This document shows, piece by piece, positions 9,201 through 15,830 of a stretch of DNA of 34,959 nt (the first letter of the stretch is position 1; each line of letters starts with the position of its first letter). The stretch spans positions 1-34,959 of the forward strand of contig JAABRL010000047.1 of the NCBI GenBank assembly GCA_011390935.1, given 5' to 3'. Source of the DNA: Gemmatimonas sp. (GTDB taxonomy: Bacteria; Gemmatimonadota; Gemmatimonadetes; Gemmatimonadales; Gemmatimonadaceae). The notes below the pieces were generated by a model. The model searched no databases. It had not been told where the DNA came from and saw only the letters and a list, made by a program, of their open reading frames with translations. Position numbers and translations under genes: made by a program.

Positions 9201-9318
9201 TCTCGGTCCGGCCACCTATGTGTCGCACGAGGGGGAGCTGCCGATGGGGATCACATGGCGGTTGGCGCATGCGCTTCCCGGCGACCTGTTTCAGGCGTTC
9301 GCGGCGGCGGTGGCGTAG
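6211..9318 (+). CDS. PLD-nuclease / SF2 helicase / DUF3427 fusion protein
   Basis: This 1035-residue multidomain protein has an N-terminal phospholipase D-like nuclease part with one HxK motif (LHAKAWLF, His about 218) followed by VGSSNLT. The SF2 helicase core comes next: motif I SATGTGKT (about 336-343), motif II DEFH (about 430-433), motif III LTATPERSDG (about 455) and motif VI QQLGRGLRKAPGK (about 633). The C-terminal 380 residues match the DUF3427-type region that usually accompanies this architecture. A single HxK suggests a dimeric nuclease. Such proteins are patchily distributed and are suspected of acting on foreign or damaged DNA, but no role is proven here. The start is ATG 6211; the frame is open to 5899, which is antisense to the lipase. 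No Shine-Dalgarno is seen. No methylase or other defence gene is adjacent. Confidence 0.88.
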   Translation: MSHLPIGLYDQLITELLRLRLAEQGESLGVHTNGLRHAEAADRLALHLARLIERAVDALPDERRVADGTALARQLIEYLVQATGVDALRDERPAEPAQLLRAIRGRTPDGRFGDVAEPLIPLLDTTLLTNAPGEPSLVHQVNTEVASADRIDLVMAFIRRSGIRPLQPSLRAHTAVGRPLRVLTTTYTGSTEAEALDLLRDLGADVRVSYDTTSTRLHAKAWLFHRHSGFSTAYVGSSNLTHSAQVNGLEWNVRASEARNRAVIEKISAVFESYWQQHDFEPYDRARFLEATGRERGTPLMRLSPTEVRLEPFQERLLEHLELSREEGHHRNLLVSATGTGKTVMAAVDYARLRARLPRARVLFVAHREEILEQSMHTFRHALRDASFGELWVGGQRPVRFDHVFASIQSLSSSGLASLPPDHFDVVIVDEFHHAAASSYVRLLEHVQPRELLGLTATPERSDGLSVLRWFDDRIAAELRLWDAIDQHRLVPFAYYGVADSLDLREIPWQRGRGYDVQALSQVITSTDVWARQVLQQAAEHLGALSRVRALGFCVSVAHARYMARVFQEAGVSARAVWSDTPDAERREALDALAAGRINVLFSVDLFNEGVDVPSVDALLMLRPTDSPVLFLQQLGRGLRKAPGKSVCTVLDFVGQHRREFRFDRRLGALLGGTRKQLEAQVEQGFPFLPAGCHMQLDAVARDRVLASIRESVPTRWTEKVRELQRLARETGDVSLGGFLRETGLALDDLYPSKGSTDRSSWSALRDAAGLPLLAPGPHESVLRRAIRRLLHVDDRERLDVWRAWLRTPDPELVEDSGSRTARVVRQLLVQVLESVADSHLGFREGARLLLAHPQVCQELIALCDVLATTVPHVTRQLAVLPAVPLRVHARYTRREIFAACNIGTGVALQTWREGVYFARALPADLLAFTLDKTDGQFSPTTRYRDYAISRSLVHWESQSGTRAESETGRRYREHVHRHSFIWLFARLNTSERAFTFLGPATYVSHEGELPMGITWRLAHALPGDLFQAFAAAVA

Positions 9319-9436
9319 CCGCGTTGTGCCGCGGAGTGCCGCGTTGTGCCGCGGAGTGCCGCGTTGTGCCGCGTTGTGCCGCGTTGTGCCGCGGAGTGCC
9401 GCGTTGTGCCGCGGAGTGCCGCGTTGTGCCGCGGAG
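9318..9436. repeat. 10-bp tandem repeat array with two alternating unit types
   Basis: From the helicase stop codon (TAG 9316-9318) onward there are about 11.6 copies of a 10-bp unit in two versions: A = GCGTTGTGCC and B = GCGGAGTGCC. The order from 9321 is A B A B A A A B A B A, then a decayed B (9431). Every A-B junction can fold as CCGCG-TTGTGC-CGCGG (5-bp stem, 6-nt loop), and each B as GCGG-AGTG-CCGC. The array lies between two convergent genes, so it may end transcription from either side. It may also simply be a variable minisatellite. Confidence 0.9.
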
Positions 9437-9471
9437 GGACACGCGACGATTGTGGCGTGTTGCCCTCGGGC

Positions 9472-10182
9472 TTACGCCATCTGCCGTCGCTGCGCCGCCA
9501 GCAACGACCCCAGCACCATCACCCCCGCGCCGGCCAGCAGCGTCACCCCAAGCGGTGCGCTTCCGTTCGCCACCATGATCCCCACCAGCGCCCAGATCAC
9601 CGCGCCCCCATACCCTGGCGCCCGCGGCACGCGGCGCTGCACCAGCACCGCCACACCGAGCGCCATCGCGATCCCGAGGAACGCCCACCCCAACCCGCCG
9701 GTGAGCACGCCATACCCCGCGGCGGTACTGCCAAGAGATACGAACGACGCCGCGGTGAGCCACCCCGTGTAGATCGCCACGGGCGTCTGCAGCCACCACC
9801 GATCGGAGGTCGGTGTGCGCAACAGAGCGACGACCGCAGTCGCCGCCATCGCGAAGAGCAGCACCGTGGCCCCGATCGGTGAGCGATTGGCGATGGCGAG
9901 CCACGGTGTGCCGAGTGCGAGGCTGGCAATGAGCGGCGTCCGCACACGATCCCATGACGCATCAGTTCGCCGCGCCCACACCCCGTACACGGCCGACACC
10001 AGCAGCCACCCGTAGATCAGCCCCCAGATCGAAAAGGCGTACCCCGCCGGCTGCACCGGGGGATCAACCTGCGGAATCGGCAGCTGGTCGCGCGTGAAGC
10101 CGCTGAACGGGGACGTGAACGCCGGTGAAGTGACGAACGTGACCGTGAACGCGAGCGTAAGCCACGCTTTGAGTTGGGACAT
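9472..10182 (-). CDS. TspO/MBR-like tryptophan-rich membrane protein
   Basis: This 236-residue, very hydrophobic protein is predicted to cross the membrane about six times. PAGYAFSIWGLIYGWLL is characteristic of the tryptophan-rich sensory protein (TspO/MBR) superfamily, in the longer form found in many bacteria. Classical TspO has five helices and about 160 residues, so this is an extended relative; ligand and role are unknown. ATG 10182 is chosen because it begins MSQLKAWLTLAF, a normal first membrane segment. The frame is open further upstream, but that part has no membrane-protein character. The 3' end converges on the helicase gene, with the 10-bp repeats between them. Confidence 0.75.
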   Translation of the reverse strand: MSQLKAWLTLAFTVTFVTSPAFTSPFSGFTRDQLPIPQVDPPVQPAGYAFSIWGLIYGWLLVSAVYGVWARRTDASWDRVRTPLIASLALGTPWLAIANRSPIGATVLLFAMAATAVVALLRTPTSDRWWLQTPVAIYTGWLTAASFVSLGSTAAGYGVLTGGLGWAFLGIAMALGVAVLVQRRVPRAPGYGGAVIWALVGIMVANGSAPLGVTLLAGAGVMVLGSLLAAQRRQMA

Positions 10183-10363
10183 GTGAAGGGCCGTAGTGTG
10201 TGGGCGTACGAGTGTATCTCGCGACCGCCGATCTTGTGATACCCACCTTTCGCGGACATGGCCGCTTGCCCGAGGCGATGCGTGACGACCCCGTTGCCCT
10301 GCTCGATCTGCCGAATCACGGTGCGCGGCGACGCTGCACGATTCAGGAAGCGCAACCTCACGC

Positions 10364-10393
10364 TTGCCCCGAATCACGACCGCGCACTATCTT
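10364..10393 (+). promoter_or_regulatory. Probable promoter of the metalloprotease gene
   Basis: TTGCCC (10364-10369) is followed by an 18-bp spacer and TATCTT (10388-10393), giving a transcript start near 10400 and a leader of about 80 nt. The 298-bp divergent gap 10183-10480 holds nothing else that I can identify. Confidence 0.4.
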
Positions 10394-10480
10394 CTCCCGT
10401 CGCCCGCATCGAACCCGGTGCGTCCGAATACTGCACCCGGCAAGGTCCCCCGCGCCGCACTCCTCGCGCCCAGAGCGTTG

Positions 10481-11440
10481 ATGATCGTCAACCTCATCCC
10501 GGATTTCCTCGCCGTTCTGCAGGCCCCCGATCGTATGGCCGCGTATCGCGCCTACTTCGATCGGCATCGGGCGCTGCTGTCTGCGTACTGGGATAACTAC
10601 GTGCTCGACCCCGCGGGCCCGCACTTCGACGACGTCGTGCGCTCCACCGTGCTTGCCGATCGCTCCGATCTGTTCACCCTGCTCGCGCGCACCGATGTCG
10701 TGGCACTCGCGGAGCGCACGCTGGAGCAGGTGCGCGATCTGCTCGCGCTCGATGTGGAAGTCGACGTGGTGCTCATGGTCGGTGTCGGCGCAGCCAACGC
10801 CGGTGAACTCGTGGTGGACGGACGCGGCGTGGCCTTCGTATGCCTCGAACACTTCACCGGCGTCGCCAACCCCGACACGCAGGGGCTCGGCCTCGATCCG
10901 GAGCTGATTCCACTCTGGCTCGCGCACGAGATCACGCATACCGTGCGCTACACGTCGCCGCTCTCTCGCAGCGATCTGCGACCACTCGTGGAAGAAGCGG
11001 GCGGCTACTACTCGTACTGGGAGACGGGACGTCTCGCCTCACTGCGTGAACACCTCGTGAACGAAGGGCTCGCCGTGCAGGTCTCGCGCGCCATCTCGCC
11101 GGGACACGCCACGTGGGAGTATCTCGGCTTCGCCCGCAAGCAGTACGCCCGCGTTCGCGAACTCGAGCCCATGCTCGCGCGCGCCATCGAGCCCGATCTC
11201 GATCGCACCGGACTTGGCCTGCGCCTGCGCTGGCTCTCGGGCGGCATGAGCGACGAGGCCCGCACCGTGGAGCGCACCATCATCCCGGAGCGCGCCGGCT
11301 ACTTCCTCGGCGCGCGTCTCGTGGAGGCGGCCATTGCCGCCCATGGCTTTGCCTGGGCCGTACGTGCCACCGCGTGGGAGCTCTCCGCCAACGGCGGAGC
11401 GAGATTCGGCCAGACCGAGACGGCTGCGCAGTTCGCGTAG
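10481..11440 (+). CDS. DUF2268-like zinc metalloprotease
   Basis: This 319-residue protein has the zinc motif HEITH (residues 149-153) and a downstream NEGLA (Glu about 195), the usual third ligand arrangement in DUF2268/YjaZ-like predicted proteases. Helical segments surround the site. No signal peptide is visible, so it is probably cytoplasmic; the substrate is unknown. ATG 10481 is preferred because the frame upstream (open to 10364) is Pro/Arg-rich and lies over a promoter-like sequence. The gene ends 10 bp before the convergent mnmE stop. The family assignment rests on motif order rather than on close similarity that I can recall. Confidence 0.7.
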   Translation: MIVNLIPDFLAVLQAPDRMAAYRAYFDRHRALLSAYWDNYVLDPAGPHFDDVVRSTVLADRSDLFTLLARTDVVALAERTLEQVRDLLALDVEVDVVLMVGVGAANAGELVVDGRGVAFVCLEHFTGVANPDTQGLGLDPELIPLWLAHEITHTVRYTSPLSRSDLRPLVEEAGGYYSYWETGRLASLREHLVNEGLAVQVSRAISPGHATWEYLGFARKQYARVRELEPMLARAIEPDLDRTGLGLRLRWLSGGMSDEARTVERTIIPERAGYFLGARLVEAAIAAHGFAWAVRATAWELSANGGARFGQTETAAQFA

Positions 11441-11450
11441 GGCGGGGGCC

Positions 11451-12830
11451 CTACTTCCCCACGCAGAACTCCCGAAACAACCGATCGAGCACGTCCTCCA
11501 GCGACACGGCGCCGATCACCTCGTCGAGCGCGGCCACCGCGGCCCGCACATGCACCGCCGCCACCAGCGCGGGCACCCCTGCCCCGCCCTCCCACGCGTC
11601 GCGGAACGCCGCCAGCTCCTCGCGCGCCGCTCGCACGGCGGCCTGATGACGCTCGCGCGTGAGGCGCGGCACCTCCGGCTCCACCACTCCGTAGCGCGTC
11701 GCCAACTCCCGCTGCACGGCCTCGAGCAGCTCGCGCAACCCCGTGCCACGCTCGGCGCTCGTGCAAAGCAACCTCCCATCGATCGCCGACACCTCGTCCT
11801 GCTTGGTGAGCACGCCAAACACCGGCACCGCCGCTCGCGCCTCCGGCAACAATCCGCGCACCACGCGTTGCGTCTCGTGCACCGCCGCCGCCGTCTCGCC
11901 ACACGCCAACACCACATGGGCGCGCGCCAGCCACCGCGTGCTCACCTCGATGCCCAGTCGCTCTACCACATCGGTCGTCTCGCGCAAACCGGCCGTGTCC
12001 ACCAGACGAATCGGTACCCCCGGCGTATCGAGCAGCACATCGATCGCATCGCGCGTGGTGCCCGGCATGTCGGTGACCAGCGCACGCGCTTCGCCGCTCA
12101 GCGCGTTCAGCAGCGAACTCTTCCCCGCGTTCGGCGCGCCCGCCAGCACCACGATCGCCCCCTCGCGCAGCAGCGGCACACTCGGCGCCGTGGCAAGCAG
12201 CTCGTCGAGCGACGACAGCACACTCGCGACGGCACGCGTGATGCGCGCCGGCTGCACCGGTCCGTCGTCTTCTTCAGGAAAATCGATGTCGTAGGCGAGC
12301 AGTGCTTCGAGCCCGAGACACTCATGCCGCAGGTTCAGCAGGCGCCGCGACAGGCCGCCATCGAGCTGCTCGAGCGCGGCGCGATGCAACGCCTGCGACC
12401 GTGCATCGATCAGATCCGCGATCGCTTCGGCTTGCAGCAGATCGAGCTTGCCGGCGAGCAGCGCGCGTCGCGTGAACTCCCCCGGCTCGGCCATTCGCGC
12501 ACCGGCCGCGAGACAGGCACCGAGCACCGCCGACGAGACCGCCACCCCACCGTGCACCGTGAGCTCGGCCGTATCTTCGCCCGTGAACGAGCGCGGCGTC
12601 GGGAACCAGGTAACGAGCGCGTCGTCGAGCGGCACCTGCGAGATCGGGTGCCTCAGCCGCACGCGCGTCGCCATGCGCGGCGCGAAACTCACGCGACCCG
12701 TCACGGCACGCAGCACCTCGAGGGCCTGCGCACCGCTCACGCGCAGCAGCGCCAACGCGCCGCGCCCGGACGGTGTGGCGAGCGCAACGATCGTGTCGTC
12801 GCCACTCGGCAGGCCGCCCGACGCGGTCAC
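11451..12830 (-). CDS. mnmE: tRNA modification GTPase MnmE
   Basis: MnmE (TrmE) works with MnmG to add the carboxymethylaminomethyl group to U34 of certain tRNAs. Visible are the N-terminal folate-binding start DDTIVALATPSGRGALAL, the G-domain P-loop GAPNAGKSS, switch MPGTTRD, G3 DTAGLRET, G4 TKQD, and the C-terminal CVGK that carries the conserved Cys of the FCIGK motif. GTG 12830 gives 459 residues, the usual length; the frame is open to 12911, but that part overlaps yidC. The GTG lies 4 bp after the yidC stop, so the two are very probably translationally coupled. mnmG is not in the window. It is the last gene of the rpmH-rnpA-yidD-yidC-mnmE block. Confidence 0.96.
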   Translation of the reverse strand: MTASGGLPSGDDTIVALATPSGRGALALLRVSGAQALEVLRAVTGRVSFAPRMATRVRLRHPISQVPLDDALVTWFPTPRSFTGEDTAELTVHGGVAVSSAVLGACLAAGARMAEPGEFTRRALLAGKLDLLQAEAIADLIDARSQALHRAALEQLDGGLSRRLLNLRHECLGLEALLAYDIDFPEEDDGPVQPARITRAVASVLSSLDELLATAPSVPLLREGAIVVLAGAPNAGKSSLLNALSGEARALVTDMPGTTRDAIDVLLDTPGVPIRLVDTAGLRETTDVVERLGIEVSTRWLARAHVVLACGETAAAVHETQRVVRGLLPEARAAVPVFGVLTKQDEVSAIDGRLLCTSAERGTGLRELLEAVQRELATRYGVVEPEVPRLTRERHQAAVRAAREELAAFRDAWEGGAGVPALVAAVHVRAAVAALDEVIGAVSLEDVLDRLFREFCVGK

Positions 12831-12834
12831 AACG

Positions 12835-14640
12835 TCAGCCCAATCGCTTGGGCGCGCGATCCTTCGGCGGGCCGCCGCCCTTGGGCGCGACCGCCACGGC
12901 CGGTGTGCCACTCACGCGCGGCTTCATCTTCGCGCGCTCCTTCGCGATCAGCCACTGCTGCGGCAACGACGCGAGATTCTGCACGCCGTAGTACAGGTTC
13001 AGCCCCGACGCGAAGTTGATGAAGAACACCAGCATGATCGCCGGCAGCAGGAACGTCATGAGACGCGCCTGTGGATTGTCCGGCGTGCTGCGAAGACCGA
13101 TCCACGACACGAGGAACGCGGTGGCCGCCACCACGATCGGCAGGATGTAGTACGGATCCTTGAGCGAGATATCGGGCAGCCACAGGAACGGCACGCCGCG
13201 GAACTCGATCGTGTTCTGGAACACGAAGAAGAGCGCAAAAAAGACCGGCAGCGGAATGAACATGGGCAGACAGCCGGTAAGCGAACTGAACGGGCTGAGC
13301 CCATGGTCCGCGTACACCTTCATGACTTCCTGCTGCATCTTCTGCGCATCGCCTTTGTGCTTCGCCTGCACCGCCTGAATCTCGGGCTGAATCTGCTGCA
13401 TCTGCAGCGAGGTGCGCATGGCCCGCTGATTCACGGGCCACAGAATCAGGCGCACGGCTACGCCGAAGATCACGAGCACCCACCCGTAACTCAGCCCGGC
13501 CTTCTCCTTCATCCAGAGCAATGTCTTGATGACGAGCGTCGCGAACGGCTGAATGATCTTCTGCATGAAGCCGCCGTACGGATTGGAGCTCTCGAACTCG
13601 CGCCCCATGGCGACCATGCGCCGGAACTCCTGCGGTCCGGCGTACACCTCAAGAGCTGCGGCACCGTTGCGCAGGTTCACCACCACGTGACCTTTCGCGT
13701 TGGTGGCCTGCTTGCCGGTGAGCGGACCGCCGGTGACGTCGAGCTCGACAAACCCGGGCTGCGTCTCCGGGGTGAGCACGCCGAGCAGGAAGTATTTGTT
13801 CTTGGCCACCACCCATGTGAACGGACCCTGCTTGAGGAACCGTTCGCCGGGATCGAGCTTGCGGAAGTCGATGAGATCCGCGCTGCGTCCCTCGGGCTTG
13901 AACGCATACGACAGATGCGTCTGGTCTTCGATGGAATCCGCTTCACTCGAGCGGAAGCCCGGCGGCAGATCCACCAGCAGATAGCCGTCCGTATTCGGAC
14001 CGGTGACCGTGGCGGCGATGTTCACGCGATAGCTGTCCGGGAGGAAGCTGTACGTGATGCCGATGGCGCGTTCGGCCACCTGCGCGGTGTAGCGCAGCTG
14101 ACGGCGGTCGCCTTGCGTGCTTTCCTCGAGCGCGAACGCGGTGCGCGTGAGGTTCACCGTATCGCCACCGGGGAACACCATGTGCCAGCCGAGCAGCCGT
14201 TCACCGGTGCGCGCGAACTCCACTGGGTCTTCCGTCGCGCGACCGCCGGGCGCGAGCGCCTGATAGCGCGCCATCTCGGCGGAAATCAGTGCCGCACCGA
14301 GTGACGACACGCGATAGGTCGCGAGCGGCGTTTCCACGGCGGTCGTGTCGATCACGACGGTGCGTGCGGCGACCACCGAGTCGGACACCGGCATCATGGT
14401 GACGGGTGCACCCTCGGTGATGCCGGCCACCGACGTCGCCTGCCGCCCCGCGACGGGTCCGGACGCATTGTCATCGAGGGCGGCGGCGCCCGACATGGCG
14501 GCCGAGGCCGCGGCGGTCGTGCTGTCCATCGCCGCGTCCCCGAGACCAGGCGCTGGTGGCGCGGTGGGGAACAGGATGGGCGTGATGACAAGGACGGCAG
14601 CCATCAGAACGACGGCCAGCGCGAGACGACGTGGTTCCAT
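12835..14640 (-). CDS. yidC: Membrane protein insertase YidC
   Basis: YidC (601 residues) inserts and folds inner-membrane proteins, alone or with SecYEG. It has the Gram-negative layout: an N-terminal membrane anchor (residues 7-25), a Ser/Ala/Thr-rich linker, a beta-rich periplasmic domain, and the C-terminal core starting near SYGWVLVIFGVAVRLILWP, which contains the conserved membrane-embedded Arg. The tail is basic (KERAKMKPRV, then a Gly/Pro/Lys-rich end), as expected for ribosome contact. It follows yidD after an 84-bp gap and is followed by mnmE after 4 bp. The presence of the periplasmic domain supports a two-membrane cell. Confidence 0.97.
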   Translation of the reverse strand: MEPRRLALAVVLMAAVLVITPILFPTAPPAPGLGDAAMDSTTAAASAAMSGAAALDDNASGPVAGRQATSVAGITEGAPVTMMPVSDSVVAARTVVIDTTAVETPLATYRVSSLGAALISAEMARYQALAPGGRATEDPVEFARTGERLLGWHMVFPGGDTVNLTRTAFALEESTQGDRRQLRYTAQVAERAIGITYSFLPDSYRVNIAATVTGPNTDGYLLVDLPPGFRSSEADSIEDQTHLSYAFKPEGRSADLIDFRKLDPGERFLKQGPFTWVVAKNKYFLLGVLTPETQPGFVELDVTGGPLTGKQATNAKGHVVVNLRNGAAALEVYAGPQEFRRMVAMGREFESSNPYGGFMQKIIQPFATLVIKTLLWMKEKAGLSYGWVLVIFGVAVRLILWPVNQRAMRTSLQMQQIQPEIQAVQAKHKGDAQKMQQEVMKVYADHGLSPFSSLTGCLPMFIPLPVFFALFFVFQNTIEFRGVPFLWLPDISLKDPYYILPIVVAATAFLVSWIGLRSTPDNPQARLMTFLLPAIMLVFFINFASGLNLYYGVQNLASLPQQWLIAKERAKMKPRVSGTPAVAVAPKGGGPPKDRAPKRLG

Positions 14641-14723
14641 GGGAAATCGGCGATCGGCGACGACACGCGGGGGTTGGGCAAACGGCGTCGACCATTCGGC
14701 CGCACCCGCTCACCCGCCGCGTG

Positions 14724-14966
14724 TCAGGGCACGGGGTCGAAGCCGCCGGGTCGGAACGGATGACACCGCCCGATCCGGCGTACAGCCAGCCAACTGCCGC
14801 GCAACGCCCCGTGACGCTCGAGCGCCTCGATGGCATACGCGGAACAGGTGGGATGATAACGACAGGAGCCACCCAGCAGGGGCGACAGGGCGACCTGATA
14901 CAGCCGGACGCCCAGGATCAACAGGAAGCGTGGTGCTTCGCGTGCCCACTGCCAGAGGGTGTGCAT
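14724..14966 (-). CDS. yidD: Membrane protein insertion efficiency factor YidD
   Basis: This 80-residue YidD/DUF37 protein is recognised by [20 protein letters not shown] and [12 protein letters not shown], followed by [17 protein letters not shown]; the three Cys and the HPF motif are family hallmarks. It is a peripheral membrane protein that assists YidC-dependent insertion. ATG 14966 begins one base after the rnpA stop (TGACATG), which indicates tight coupling. The frame is open to 15014, but that part overlaps rnpA. The length matches the family. Confidence 0.95.
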   Translation of the reverse strand: MHTLWQWAREAPRFLLILGVRLYQVALSPLLGGSCRYHPTCSAYAIEALERHGALRGSWLAVRRIGRCHPFRPGGFDPVP

Positions 14967-14967
14967 G

Positions 14968-15321
14968 TCAGGTGTCCGTACGGGACGACCGCTCGGCTGG
15001 TGCCACCGCGCCATCGACGGGAGCGGCCACCACGAGCGAGGGCGCCAGCCGGCGCACCTGCCGTTCGATCTGCTGCAGCTCTCGCCCCAGCTCGGCGAAC
15101 GACTTGGTGTACGCCGACGGGCTGGTGCGCACCATCAGGTCGAGCACAGGCGTGACGCCAGCGAATGCAGGCAGCAGTTCCAGGCGCACCCACTCGCGCA
15201 GGCGACGTTTGAGGCGATTGCGCTCCACGGACGAGTGCTTGTATTTGGGCACGATCAGTCCGACCCGTGGAAGCGCATGAAGGGAAGCGATGACGCGCAC
15301 CTCGAGACATCCGGTGCGCAC
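14968..15321 (-). CDS. rnpA: Ribonuclease P protein component
   Basis: RnpA binds the RNase P RNA and helps process the 5' ends of pre-tRNAs. The signature [10 protein letters not shown] (from residue 34) follows [13 protein letters not shown], as usual. GTG 15321 is the first ordinary start codon in the frame and has a purine-rich AAGGGA upstream. Yet the frame upstream encodes RLTRAPEIERTRREGKR, which aligns with the conserved first helix of RnpA. The real protein may therefore begin at CTG 15369 or another rare start close to the rpmH stop (15398). It lies between rpmH and yidD in the classical order. The family identity is certain; the start is not. Confidence 0.93.
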   Translation of the reverse strand: MRTGCLEVRVIASLHALPRVGLIVPKYKHSSVERNRLKRRLREWVRLELLPAFAGVTPVLDLMVRTSPSAYTKSFAELGRELQQIERQVRRLAPSLVVAAPVDGAVAPAERSSRTDT

Positions 15322-15397
15322 CCGCTTCCCTTCACGTCGTGTCCGCTCGATCTCCGGGGCGCGCGTCAGTCGCTGCGCGCGCCGGAGCGGGCGGGAC

Positions 15398-15562
15398 TCA
15401 GGCGCCCGCGTACTTCGACGGGAGCTGGACCGTGAGCAGCTTGCGCCCCTTCTTGCGGCGGCGGCTCAGGGTCGCGCGACCCCACTTGGTCTCCATGCGC
15501 GCGCGAAAGCCGTGCTTGCGGAGACGCTTCGTATTGCGGGGGCGGTACGTTGGCTTGCCCAT
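15398..15562 (-). CDS. rpmH: 50S ribosomal protein L34
   Basis: The 54-residue, very basic protein starts [19 protein letters not shown] and continues [17 protein letters not shown] and KKGRKLL, which is unmistakably L34, with a somewhat longer C-terminal tail than the E. coli protein (46 residues). The ATG is at 15562. It is the first gene of the minus-strand block and is read from a promoter near 15690. rnpA follows directly. Confidence 0.97.
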   Translation of the reverse strand: MGKPTYRPRNTKRLRKHGFRARMETKWGRATLSRRRKKGRKLLTVQLPSKYAGA

Positions 15563-15594
15563 GATCTGGCCTGTAGGGAAATGAAATGCAAAGG

Positions 15595-15613
15595 GGCGCT
15601 GCTGCAGAGCGCC
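15595..15613 (-). other. Hairpin in the rpmH leader
   Basis: GGCGCT (15595-15600) pairs with AGCGCC (15608-15613) around a 7-nt loop. A second perfect inverted repeat, GCCGGA-CT-TCCGGC, lies at 15641-15654 near the predicted transcript start. Both fall in the roughly 95-nt leader of the rpmH operon. There is no U-run, so this is not a classical terminator. Confidence 0.45.
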
Positions 15614-15664
15614 GCGAAGCGCTGGCGCAGCGTGTCAAAGGCCGGACTTCCGGCACAGATCTGT

Positions 15665-15694
15665 AACATAGCCTGCCACTTCACCTTGGGTCAA
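15665..15694 (-). promoter_or_regulatory. Probable rpmH operon promoter
   Basis: Read on the minus strand: TTGACC (15694-15689), an 18-bp spacer, then TATGTT (15670-15665). This gives a start near 15658 and a leader of about 95 nt before the rpmH ATG at 15562. The match to the primary sigma-factor consensus is good for so GC-rich a genome. Confidence 0.55.
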
Positions 15695-15744
15695 GGCACT
15701 GCATGCGAAAGATGAACCGGTTCGCCGAGCGCCGAGTCACGCAT

Positions 15745-15774
15745 TTGACTTATCCACATTCTTCGCGCTAGCTT
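15745..15774 (+). promoter_or_regulatory. Probable dnaA promoter with internal DnaA box
   Basis: TTGACT (15745-15750), an 18-bp spacer and TAGCTT (15769-15774) form a promoter about 55 bp before dnaA. A perfect DnaA box TTATCCACA (15750-15758) fills the start of the spacer, so bound DnaA would block RNA polymerase. This is the expected layout for dnaA autorepression. The 268-bp gap between rpmH and dnaA therefore carries two back-to-back promoters. Confidence 0.55.
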
Positions 15775-15830
15775 CGCTCCCCCACCTCCTCGTTCGTCGT
15801 TGTCGCCCGCTTCCGATCCCGCGTCCGTCC

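Noticed and set aside
9318..9436. CRISPR array
   Set aside because: The units are 10 bp and contiguous, with no unique spacers and no cas genes.
12448..14304. Open plus-strand frame of 618 codons
   Set aside because: It is antisense to yidC and mnmE; the translation is His/Arg-rich with no domain.
15321..15562. Thermus-like arrangement with rpmH wholly inside a longer rnpA
   Set aside because: The rnpA frame has a stop at 15466-15468 within rpmH and no start codon upstream of it that could serve, so full nesting is impossible.
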